From the NCBI GenBank assembly GCA_016926575.1, contig JAFGOJ010000024.1, positions 1-5,457 of the forward strand: a DNA stretch of 5,457 nucleotides. Direction: 5' to 3'. The position numbers were made by a program, and so were the translations under genes. The stretch is from Anaerolineae bacterium (GTDB taxonomy: Bacteria; Chloroflexota; Anaerolineae; B4-G1; DUEL01). Shown piece after piece: positions 1 to 5,417 of this stretch (position 1 is its first letter; the number at the start of each line of letters is the position of its first letter). The notes under the pieces are model-generated. The model did no database searches. It saw only the letters and a program-made list of their open reading frames with translations, and was not told the DNA's origin.

Positions 1-122
1 GAAGGGGTCCGGGGGAACCGGAAGGAAACCGCAGGTTTCCCGTTCCCCCGGCGGGGTGCAGGGGCGGAGCCCCTGCAAAGTCATGGTGACCGAGGGTCGG
101 CGGGTTTGAAACCTGCCCTACA
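1..122 (+). repeat. Structured intergenic repeat, copy 1
   Basis: This stretch matches 1817-1940 at roughly nine positions in ten by eye (about 11 substitutions and two one-base gaps), in the same orientation. It contains three inverted repeats. The first is a long stem, 9-18 with 42-51, enclosing a second stem, 24-30 with 34-40. The second is TGCAGGGGC at 57-65 pairing with 69-77 around a GGA loop. The third is 99-107 pairing with 109-117 with one G-T wobble, closing near the conserved end CCCTACA. The left edge may continue outside the window. It has no coding sign and lies about 60 bp upstream of the promoter at 182-209. It could be a REP/MITE-like dispersed element or a structured RNA. 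The sequence alone does not decide. Confidence 0.85.
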
Positions 123-145
123 TCGAGACGGTCTATTTTCGGAAT

Positions 146-172
146 AGTCACCGATCTTAGCCGGCGACTTTT
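146..172 (+). terminator. Possible weak intrinsic terminator
   Basis: AGTCACCG (146-153) pairs with CGGCGACT (162-169) except for one A/C mismatch, with an 8-base loop, and a short run of four T (169-172) follows. It could end transcription arriving from the left, possibly from a gene outside the window. The stem is imperfect and the T-run short, so this is a weak call. Confidence 0.25.
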
Positions 173-181
173 GAAACACCG

Positions 182-209
182 TTGACATTCCCACCAAATC
201 TGATATACT
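182..209 (+). promoter_or_regulatory. Sigma70-type promoter of the small-protein/DUF134 operon
   Basis: A perfect -35 box TTGACA (182-187) is followed after 16 bases by TATACT (204-209), five of six matches to the -10 consensus. The expected start site is near 216, about 30 bases upstream of the first start codon. No other promoter is needed for the two genes that follow. Confidence 0.7.
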
Positions 210-210
210 G

Positions 211-230
211 TTATGGGTATAGGCCCATAA
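211..230. promoter_or_regulatory. Inverted repeat over the start site, candidate operator
   Basis: TTATGGG (211-217) and CCCATAA (224-230) form a perfect 7-bp inverted repeat with a 6-base centre. It starts one base after the -10 box and covers the predicted transcription start, a position typical of a repressor site. The downstream DUF134-type HTH protein is the obvious candidate ligand (autoregulation). This is inferred from position only. Confidence 0.5.
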
Positions 231-236
231 TAAAAC

Positions 237-244
237 GGAGGTGA
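237..244 (+). promoter_or_regulatory. Strong ribosome binding site
   Basis: GGAGGTGA lies three bases before the ATG at 248. It is close to full complementarity with the 16S rRNA 3' end and fixes the start of the small gene. Confidence 0.8.
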
Positions 245-247
245 ACA

Positions 248-475
248 ATGACACGTGTATTCGTTCGTGAGCGCCGGCACGTCCGGCCGGGAACGGGACG
301 GCCCCGCTTCGCCGTCGTCGCCGTAGAGGGCAGCGACCTGCACTTCTTCCGTCCCTCGCTGCGCCGGAAGGAACTGGAACAAATCGCCGAGGCAATCGGT
401 GCCGAGGTCGTCTATCTGAGCGAGTCGGGGGAACGCCACGGCCACAACCGCCCGCACCATCATGAGGCATCCTAG
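248..475 (+). CDS. Small basic protein with His-rich tail, DUF134-linked
   Basis: A 75-residue protein that I cannot name. It has an Arg-rich start (residues 3-20), a probable beta strand (RFAVVAVEG, 20-28), a second hydrophobic stretch around LHFF (31-34), an amphipathic helix rich in Glu/Lys/Leu (39-50), a strand AEVVYL (52-57), and a tail with His at 64, 66, 70, 71 and 72. The tail could bind a transition metal; that is inference. There is no signal peptide, membrane segment or Cys. The start is fixed by the strong RBS at 237-244 and the consensus promoter upstream, so this is a real gene despite its size. Its stop is only three bases from the DUF134 start, so the two are almost certainly co-transcribed and probably translationally coupled. 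My recollection is that similar small proteins occur beside DUF134 genes, but I could not check this. Confidence is high that it is a gene and low for any function. Confidence 0.8.
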   Translation: MTRVFVRERRHVRPGTGRPRFAVVAVEGSDLHFFRPSLRRKELEQIAEAIGAEVVYLSESGERHGHNRPHHHEAS

Positions 476-478
476 CCG

Positions 479-877
479 ATGCCGCGCCCGCGCAAACGCC
501 GTACCATCGAGTACGTTCCCGCCGACCTGACCTACAAGCCGGTCGGGCAGCCCTTGGGCGAACTGCCCCAGGTGTGGCTCTCCTACGATGAGTTGGAGGC
601 ACTGCGCCTGGCCGATTTGGAAGGGCTGTACCAGGCCGAGGCGGCGAAGCGACTGGGTGTCTCGCGTTCCACCTTCCAGCGCATCTTGGCCGACGCCCAC
701 CGCAAGGTGGCCCAGGCGCTGGTCGACGAGGCGGCGCTGGTGATCGGGCAGGCCGAAACGCCGATGCAGCAGTGGCGCTGCCCGGCCTGCGGTCACGCCT
801 GGGCCGTGCTCCACGGCTCGGGCGAAGCCGCTGCCCCCGTCTGCCCGCGCTGCGGGCAGACGGTCGACGAGACCTAG
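479..877 (+). CDS. DUF134-family HTH protein with C-terminal zinc ribbon
   Basis: A 132-residue protein matching the DUF134 family. It has the basic opening PRPRKRR (2-8), the signature region around LSYDELEALRLADLEGL (34-50), and a sigma-70 region-4-like helix-turn-helix (about 51-80, with LGVSRSTFQRIL at 59-70). The tail carries CPAC (101-104) and CPRC (122-125), spaced as in a zinc ribbon. Family members are predicted DNA-binding proteins of unsettled function, often encoded near dinitrogenase iron-molybdenum cofactor biosynthesis (NifX/NifB-like) genes. No such gene is visible here; the convergent neighbour is instead a molybdenum-storage-like protein. The start at 479 lies three bases after the upstream stop and lacks a strong RBS of its own, consistent with coupling. 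It probably represses its own promoter through the inverted repeat at 211-230, which is inference. The stop codon overlaps that of the minus-strand gene. Confidence 0.88.
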   Translation: MPRPRKRRTIEYVPADLTYKPVGQPLGELPQVWLSYDELEALRLADLEGLYQAEAAKRLGVSRSTFQRILADAHRKVAQALVDEAALVIGQAETPMQQWRCPACGHAWAVLHGSGEAAAPVCPRCGQTVDET

Positions 878-1701
878 CCGACGGTGATGCGCGTGCCGGG
901 GCTCTCGCCGCGCAATGCCGCGGTGAGGGCACCCGGTTCGCGCCCGTTGACAATCAATACCTCGCGCACCGAGCGAGCCCGTGCCAGCGCGCGCAGCATC
1001 GCCCGCTCTACCGGCAGGTCGGTCAGATCGCGCGCCAGCAGCTCATTCACGCTGATTTCGGGGATGAATTCGGCGCTGGCGTTGCGCTTCGGGTCGTCGG
1101 TGTGCAGGCCGCGCTCGTCCTTGACCAGGATGCAGCGGCGCGCGCCCAACACCTCGGCCGTAAGGAGCGTGCCCGCGTCGGTGCGGTGTGGGGGGATGCG
1201 CCCCACGTCGGGCGGCTCTTCCCACAGGCCATAGGGCGGCATCGCGTGCATGACGGGGATGATGCCCAACCGTAGATAGGCGGGCAGCTTGGTCAGGTCG
1301 TCCAGGCCGATCTTGACCCCGCCGTGTGGGGCCAGCAGCAGGGCGATCATCAGCGCGTTCTGCTCGCTGATACTGGAACCTAACTTCGCCAGCACGCCCG
1401 TGGGCATCCCCAGGTCCAAGGCGATGGCGTAAGCGTGGCGCGAGCGGGTGCCCCCGCCCGTCAGCACCAGTATATCGTGCGCCTCCCGTGCCGCGACGAT
1501 CTCATTAATCAGCGGGAGCACCACCTTCGCGCCCCGGTCGATGATCGACTGCCCGCCCAACTTGAGCACCTGTACGTCGGGCATCGGTTGGAAAATCGCG
1601 TCCGTCTCCGTCCGTGCCAGCAGGCCTTTCTCCATCAACGATTCCCCCATCAAGGGAGAATCGATGTGCAACCGTCCGCTTTCGTCCCGTTTCAAACCCA
1701 T
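874..1701 (-). CDS. Molybdenum storage protein-like subunit (amino acid kinase fold)
   Basis: A 275-residue soluble protein of the amino-acid-kinase/UMP-kinase fold that closely follows the molybdenum storage proteins MosA and MosB of Azotobacter vinelandii (276 and 270 aa, compared from memory). Landmarks are KLGGQSIIDRG (47-57), the nucleotide loop TGGGTRSRHAY (81-91), SSISEQNA (109-116), MPPYGLW (154-160), RIPPHRTDAG (168-177), VKDERGLHTDDP (193-204) and the C-terminal VNGREPGALTAALRGE (251-266). MoSto is an ATP-dependent alpha3-beta3 hexamer that packs polyoxomolybdate clusters in the cytoplasm. Only one gene is present here, and it mixes MosB-like (PPYxLW) with MosA-like (RIPPHR) features, so a homo-hexamer is possible. 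The His cluster that I recall after PPY in MosA is absent, so molybdate storage itself is unproven. A UMP-kinase-like enzyme is the alternative. The start at 1701 is supported by AGGAGGT and a near-consensus promoter. Confidence 0.85.
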   Translation of the reverse strand: MGLKRDESGRLHIDSPLMGESLMEKGLLARTETDAIFQPMPDVQVLKLGGQSIIDRGAKVVLPLINEIVAAREAHDILVLTGGGTRSRHAYAIALDLGMPTGVLAKLGSSISEQNALMIALLLAPHGGVKIGLDDLTKLPAYLRLGIIPVMHAMPPYGLWEEPPDVGRIPPHRTDAGTLLTAEVLGARRCILVKDERGLHTDDPKRNASAEFIPEISVNELLARDLTDLPVERAMLRALARARSVREVLIVNGREPGALTAALRGESPGTRITVG

Positions 1702-1705
1702 GGTG

Positions 1706-1712
1706 ACCTCCT
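1706..1712 (-). promoter_or_regulatory. Ribosome binding site of the Mo-storage-like gene
   Basis: The minus strand reads AGGAGGT four bases before the ATG at 1701. This is a full-strength Shine-Dalgarno sequence and it fixes the start. Confidence 0.8.
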
Positions 1713-1724
1713 GATGATTGTGAG

Positions 1725-1753
1725 GTTATAACACAGCGTGGGAGGATTGTCAA
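1725..1753 (-). promoter_or_regulatory. Promoter of the Mo-storage-like gene
   Basis: On the minus strand a perfect TTGACA (1748-1753) precedes TATAAC (1725-1730) with a 17-base spacer. The spacer ends in TGT, giving an extended -10 element. The start site is expected near 1718, leaving a leader of only about 17 bases. There is therefore no room for a molybdenum-cofactor or other riboswitch between promoter and gene. Confidence 0.75.
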
Positions 1754-1816
1754 AATCCGCAAGAGCGCAGCATGTTGCGCCCCGACAACGGCACCATTGA
1801 CCGAAACCCATTTGCG

Positions 1817-1940
1817 GAAGGGGTCCGGGGAAACCGGAAGGTAAACCACAGGTTTACCTGTTTCCCCGGCGGGGTGCAGGGGCGGAGCCCCTGCAAAGTT
1901 CTGGTAACCGATGGTCGGCGGGTAAGAAACCCGCCCTACA
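1817..1940 (+). repeat. Structured intergenic repeat, copy 2
   Basis: The second copy of the element at 1-122, in the same orientation. The outer stem is 1825-1834 with 1860-1869, the inner stem 1840-1847 with 1851-1858, the identical GC hairpin 1875-1883 with 1887-1895 (GGA loop), and the last stem GGCGGGT (1917-1923) with ACCCGCC (1929-1935). Several differences from copy 1 fall on both sides of a stem and keep pairing. It fills most of the space between the Mo-storage-like promoter and the 3' end of the SDR gene, 12 bases from the SDR stop. Its hairpins might therefore also slow or end minus-strand transcription, although no T-tract follows. Confidence 0.88.
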
Positions 1941-1952
1941 GGGCCGTAGCAA

Positions 1953-3728
1953 TTACACCTTTTGCCCGCGCCTCAGCAGCAGCGGCCCCAGTAAGTCGAT
2001 CAGCCAGCCGAACGACAGTTCCACCCACGGGACGAAGCCCAGGAACCAGGGGACGTAGGCTACCCGCGCCGGCCGCTTGAGCAGGCCCCAGATGCGTTCT
2101 GCCACCAGCTCCGCCTTGATGCCGGCCCGCTCGGCCAGCTTGTAGAGCGGTGACGTGTGTTCGGTGGCCTTGTCATAGAACTCGGTTTTGACCGCGCCCG
2201 AACGTACCACGCTGACGTGCACGTTCGTGCCGCGCAACTCGCGGTGCAGCGCCGTGGTGAACGCGTCTACGAACGACTTGGTGGCCCCGTAGAGCGCCAC
2301 GCCCTGGCTGGGCAGGCTGCCCACGATCGACCCCACATTGATGATGCGTCCGCTGTTGCGCGCCTTCATGTCCTCCATGAAGAGCAGCGTCAGCCGCACC
2401 GTGGCCACGACGTTGACCTGGAGCATCTGCCAGGCTGTGGCCCACGGCATGTCCGACCCGAACCCGTACCAGCCCAGGCCGGCATTGTTGACCAGCACGT
2501 CGGCGCTGCCGTAGGCTGCGCGCACCTCGTTGAAGACGCGTACGTGCTCATCCTCGTCCGCCAGATCGGCGGGGATGACCAACACCTCGCCACCCAGTGC
2601 GCGCAGTTCGGCGGCGAGGTCGTTCAGGCGCTCCTCGCGCCGGGCTACCAGCACCACCCGCATCCCCGCCCGGGCCAGGCGGCGCGCCGTGGCCGCGCCG
2701 ATACCGCTGGACGCGCCGGTAATCACCGCCACCTTGTCGCGCCAGCCGTCGTGCGTCCCGGCAGCGCGTGCCGCCTGGAAGTAGCGCGACTTGCCCAGCA
2801 ACCACAGCCTGGCGAGGGGGCGGAAAAGGCGGAAGACGTGCCGCTTGGCTCCGGCCAGTTCGGTCATATCCTCGATGTACGTGTCGAACGTGCGCTGCTG
2901 GTAGGCGAGCCGCTGCTGGCTGTGGGCCGTGTCGACCCAGTCGGTGCAGAAGGGCACGTCGCCGAACGCTTCGTCGGGCAGCATCCCCAACCCCATCGCG
3001 CCCAACACGCGCTCCACGATCTCGTGGTAGTAGAGCTGACACGCAGGCCCACCGCCGATCAGCAGCGTCTCGCCCCAGATGTCCTCGCTCGAGATTGCGT
3101 TCGCCATCGCCAGGCCGACGTCGCGGGTGTGGACGAACTCCATGCGGTTGCCCAGCGGCACGTCGAACATGCCGGGGTCCATCTGAATCGCAATCGGCAG
3201 CGTGGCCGAGAGGCGCAGGATCGCCCACTGCAAGCGTGACGCCTTGATCATCTGCTCGCATTCGACCTTGTGTTGGGAATAGTGTTCCACGGGATCGACC
3301 GGGTCGGCGACCGTGCGCGGCGGGGGCTGGTGCTGCGTCCTGCCGTAGACGTGGTAGGACGAGGCGAAGACGAAGCGCGGTGGGGTGGGGAGCGTCTCCA
3401 TCGCCGTGATCAGGTTGCGCGTGCCCCCGACGTTGATCTCGCGAGCCCATTCGGGCCGGTCCTCCGACTCGACGCCGGTGACCGACATTTTGGGGATGAT
3501 GAACGCCAGGTGGATCACGGCGTCCTGCCCTTGCACCGCCGCGGCGACGTCGGCGGGGTTGCGCAGGTCACCCCACGCTACCTCGATGCGGTCGCCATAG
3601 CGGCGTGCGGTCTTCTCGTTGGCCTTCGTCTTCAGATCAAAGCAGCGCACGGTGTGGCCCTGCTCGAGCAATTCCTCCAGCGTGCTCACGCCGACGTTTC
3701 CAAATGCCCCTGTCAGTAATACTTTCAT
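1953..3728 (-). CDS. Fused extended SDR (epimerase-like) and classical SDR oxidoreductase
   Basis: One uninterrupted 591-residue protein containing two complete Rossmann oxidoreductases. Residues 1 to about 290 form an extended SDR: TGAFGNVG (6-13), acidic Asp31 after strand 2 (suggesting NAD), SSYHVYG (123-129) and the catalytic YSQHK (Tyr150, Lys154). A basic linker (about 291-328) leads to a classical SDR: TGASSGIG (337-344), ARREER after strand 2 (suggesting NADP), NNAG (414-417), Ser467 and YGATK (Tyr480, Lys484). Both catalytic sets are intact. The hydrophobic, Trp/Pro-rich end (556-585) could touch the membrane. The substrates cannot be told; lipid, sterol-like or sugar substrates are all possible, and an electron or product relay between domains is speculation. 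The start is supported by AAGGAG just upstream, inside the end of tetR, one base away. It is probably the regulated enzyme of the TetR operon. Confidence 0.88.
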   Translation of the reverse strand: MKVLLTGAFGNVGVSTLEELLEQGHTVRCFDLKTKANEKTARRYGDRIEVAWGDLRNPADVAAAVQGQDAVIHLAFIIPKMSVTGVESEDRPEWAREINVGGTRNLITAMETLPTPPRFVFASSYHVYGRTQHQPPPRTVADPVDPVEHYSQHKVECEQMIKASRLQWAILRLSATLPIAIQMDPGMFDVPLGNRMEFVHTRDVGLAMANAISSEDIWGETLLIGGGPACQLYYHEIVERVLGAMGLGMLPDEAFGDVPFCTDWVDTAHSQQRLAYQQRTFDTYIEDMTELAGAKRHVFRLFRPLARLWLLGKSRYFQAARAAGTHDGWRDKVAVITGASSGIGAATARRLARAGMRVVLVARREERLNDLAAELRALGGEVLVIPADLADEDEHVRVFNEVRAAYGSADVLVNNAGLGWYGFGSDMPWATAWQMLQVNVVATVRLTLLFMEDMKARNSGRIINVGSIVGSLPSQGVALYGATKSFVDAFTTALHRELRGTNVHVSVVRSGAVKTEFYDKATEHTSPLYKLAERAGIKAELVAERIWGLLKRPARVAYVPWFLGFVPWVELSFGWLIDLLGPLLLRRGQKV

Positions 3729-3729
3729 G

Positions 3730-4326
3730 TCACTCCTTATCTAAGCCTCTTAGGAAGATGTGTACCCCTTCGGTTGCCACTCGCCCCCAGTCCGCCCCGG
3801 CGGGGTCGAGCAAACCCTGGAGCACCAGGCCAACGGCCAATGACACCAGGATCTGGGACGCCATCTCAGGATCGACGGCTTGAAGAGTTCCCTCCTCGAC
3901 GCCGGTGTGTATCATTTCGGCAAAGACAGCGCGATATTGGCGATACGGTTCGATCGTCGCCTGCCAGATCGTTTCGTCGCGGGCGGCCTTACTCCAGAAC
4001 TCCAGGAAGAGCGGCACCTGGCCGTGTGCAGATTGGAAGACCTGGGGCAGCATCTCGGCCATCTGCAAGAGTTGCTGGGGCACCGTGGCAGTGCTGAGGC
4101 GTACCGCACCCAGTTGTTCTTCGACGCCGGCGAGCCAGACATCGAAAAGTTCCAGGAAAAGCGCCTGCTTGCTGGGGAAGTGGTGGTAAAACGCCCCTTT
4201 CGTCACGCCGGCACACTGGCAAATCTGTGCCACCCCGGTAGCGTCGTACCCGTGCTGGGCGAAGCAGTCCATCGCCGCAGTCAGGATGCGCGTACGGGTC
4301 TCTTCTCCGCGTTGTTGTGAGCTCAT
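3730..4326 (-). CDS. TetR-family transcriptional regulator
   Basis: A 198-residue TetR-family repressor. The N-terminal DNA-binding domain (about 8-57) has the family pattern: TRTRILTAAMDCFAQHGYDAT (10-30), then an HTH ending in GVTKGAFYHHFPSKQALF (40-57). The rest is a helical ligand-binding and dimer domain with hydrophobic segments (for example 155-173) and no membrane helix. I chose the start at 4326 because AAAGGGGG lies just upstream. An in-frame ATG at 4374 would lie upstream of the predicted transcription start near 4358 and inside the promoter, so it is unlikely. The next gene on the same strand starts one base after this stop, so tetR and the double SDR form an operon. A palindrome over its own start site predicts autorepression, and the divergent MATE gene is probably a co-target. 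The inducer is unknown. Confidence 0.92.
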   Translation of the reverse strand: MSSQQRGEETRTRILTAAMDCFAQHGYDATGVAQICQCAGVTKGAFYHHFPSKQALFLELFDVWLAGVEEQLGAVRLSTATVPQQLLQMAEMLPQVFQSAHGQVPLFLEFWSKAARDETIWQATIEPYRQYRAVFAEMIHTGVEEGTLQAVDPEMASQILVSLAVGLVLQGLLDPAGADWGRVATEGVHIFLRGLDKE

Positions 4327-4345
4327 ATTGCCCCCTTTCTCTAAA

Positions 4346-4363
4346 ATACCGACCGGTCGGTAT
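4346..4363. promoter_or_regulatory. TetR operator palindrome
   Basis: ATACCGACCGGTCGGTAT is a perfect 18-bp palindrome centred between 4354 and 4355. It begins one base after the tetR -10 box and covers the expected tetR start. Near-mirror flanks (CTAAA at 4341-4345 and TTTAG at 4367-4371, offset by one inserted base) give each strand a TAAAAT hexamer facing outward. The length and GACCGGTC core are typical of TetR-family sites. The same site overlaps the start region of the MATE gene, so one operator can control both directions. Confidence 0.8.
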
Positions 4364-5375
4364 GATTTTAGCACAGAAGTGCGGGTGTGTCAAATTGCCC
4401 GTCTTGCCTGGCGAGAGCCTGCGCCGGCAGGTGGTGCGGCTGGCTGTGCCTGCGATGGGCGAACGCATTCTGACGATGACGGTCAGCATTGTCGATACGA
4501 TGCTGGTCGGTCACCTGGGCGCGGTGGCCCTGGCAGCGGCAAGCCTGGCCAACGAGTGGATGTTCGTCGCCATCGTGCTGTTCTGGGCGCTTTCGACCGG
4601 GACGACGGCGTTGGTGGCCCGCTCGGTGGGGGAGCGTGATCTGGACACGGCCAACCGGGCGATGCGCCAATCCCTGCTCGTCGGCGCGTTGATGGGCCTG
4701 GTCGCTACGGCCCTGGCGCTGGCGCTGGCTCGCCCAGCCCTGGCGCTGATGGGCGCCGAACCGGACGTGGTCGAATCGGGCGCGCAGTACCTGCGTATCG
4801 TGGCGCTCGCCTTCCCTTTTGCCGGGCTGCTGTACGTGGGAAACGCTTGCCTGTACGGCGCTGGCGATACACGCGCAGTGATGGCGCTGGTCAACCTGCT
4901 CAACGTCGGCGTCGCTTGGGTGGCCATCAACGGCCTGTGGGGTCTCCCGGCGCTGGGGGTCCTGGGTTCTGCCCTGGGTGCGGCGGTGGGGCAGGGGGCG
5001 GGCGGGCTGTTCGTGACGTGGATGCTCTTCAGAGGCCGCTCAGGGCTTCGATTACGTGTTACAAACCTGCGAGTGGATTGGCACATCGTCCGGCGCGTGC
5101 TGCGTATCGGCCTGCCGGCGGGGGTGGAGCAGATGTCCTGGCGGCTGGGGATGATGGTTTTCGTGCGCGCCCTGCGCGCCGAATCGCTCTCCTACATGCC
5201 CGGCTTCGGGTTCGCCGTGGCGGGTACAGCCCTCGTCGGCCAATACCTGGGCGCGCAGGACCCCCATCGCGCCGAGAAGACCGGCTACATCACCTACCAG
5301 ATCGCCGCACTGGTGATGTCGGCGGTGGGATTGGCCTTTATCCTGGTTCCTCATGTATTCATCCAATTTTTGTAA
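4362..5375 (+). CDS. MATE-family efflux transporter, truncated and probably non-functional
   Basis: A membrane protein of the MATE (NorM/DinF-like) drug/cation antiporter family, about 337 residues from this start against the usual 440-460. Typical motifs, numbered from this start, are RLAVPAMGERIL (26-37), DTMLVGHLGAVALAAASLANE (45-65), CLYGAGDTRAVM (163-174), IGLPAGVEQMSWRLG (249-263) and LSYMPGFGFAVAGTALVGQYLGAQDPHRAE (276-305). Two defects are visible. Between VFVR and ESLS only about four residues remain where the family has roughly 19, an in-frame loss around TM7-TM8. The protein also stops after about nine or ten membrane helices at HVFIQFL, losing the last helices. No reading frame after 5375 looks like the missing part. 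The start is uncertain: ATG 4362 lies in the operator, TTG 4395 or 4404 are alternatives, and no good RBS is seen. It is divergent from tetR and probably once TetR-controlled. Confidence 0.7.
   Translation: MILAQKCGCVKLPVLPGESLRRQVVRLAVPAMGERILTMTVSIVDTMLVGHLGAVALAAASLANEWMFVAIVLFWALSTGTTALVARSVGERDLDTANRAMRQSLLVGALMGLVATALALALARPALALMGAEPDVVESGAQYLRIVALAFPFAGLLYVGNACLYGAGDTRAVMALVNLLNVGVAWVAINGLWGLPALGVLGSALGAAVGQGAGGLFVTWMLFRGRSGLRLRVTNLRVDWHIVRRVLRIGLPAGVEQMSWRLGMMVFVRALRAESLSYMPGFGFAVAGTALVGQYLGAQDPHRAEKTGYITYQIAALVMSAVGLAFILVPHVFIQFL
4365..4393 (-). promoter_or_regulatory. Promoter of the tetR-SDR operon
   Basis: On the minus strand TTGACA (4388-4393, six of six) is followed after exactly 17 bases by TAAAAT (4365-4370), with TGC before it (extended -10). 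Transcription should start near 4358, inside the palindrome. This is a strong promoter that would be tightly blocked by a bound TetR dimer. Confidence 0.8.
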
Positions 5376-5403
5376 CTGCTCAGGCTGTGCGCCTGGCAGT
5401 TAC
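5372..5403. repeat. Hairpin at the broken end of the MATE gene
   Basis: GTAACTGC (5372-5379) and CAGGC (5381-5385) pair with GCCTG (5391-5395) and GCAGTTAC (5396-5403). This gives a 13-bp stem with one bulged T (5380) and a TGTGC loop. The MATE stop codon lies in the left arm. CGCCTGGCA occurs at 5390-5398 and again at 5405-5413. No T-tract follows on either strand, so a simple intrinsic terminator is unlikely. A short palindromic repeat or an insertion boundary fits better. Confidence 0.55.
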
Positions 5404-5417
5404 CCGCCTGGCACGTC

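Noticed and set aside
81..953. Long minus-strand open frame of 290 codons
   Set aside because: It runs antisense to two well-supported genes with promoter and RBS. Its product is a low-complexity Arg/Pro/Ala mix typical of GC-rich shadow frames.
1702..1718. Molybdenum-cofactor-type riboswitch ahead of the Mo-storage-like gene
   Set aside because: The predicted start site leaves a leader of only about 17 bases, far too short. The structured repeat at 1817-1940 lies upstream of the promoter, not in the leader.
1..1940. CRISPR array from the repeated hairpin units
   Set aside because: There are only two copies, about 1.7 kb apart with genes between them, and each is over 120 bp long. No spacers or cas genes are seen.
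2157..3239. Plus-strand open frame of 360 codons
   Set aside because: It is antisense to the double SDR gene, whose motifs are unmistakable. The product is Ala/Arg/His-rich with no family resemblance and has no RBS.
4317..4361. MATE start at ATG 4317
   Set aside because: It would overlap the tetR start codon and translate through the operator and promoter region. The added residues do not look like a MATE N-terminus.
4511..5086. Minus-strand open frame of 191 codons
   Set aside because: It is antisense to the MATE gene, is Arg/Ser/Ala/Pro-rich, and has no recognisable domain or start signals.
5372..5403. Intrinsic terminator for the MATE gene
   Set aside because: The stem is strong, but no T-tract follows on either strand and the stop codon sits inside the left arm.
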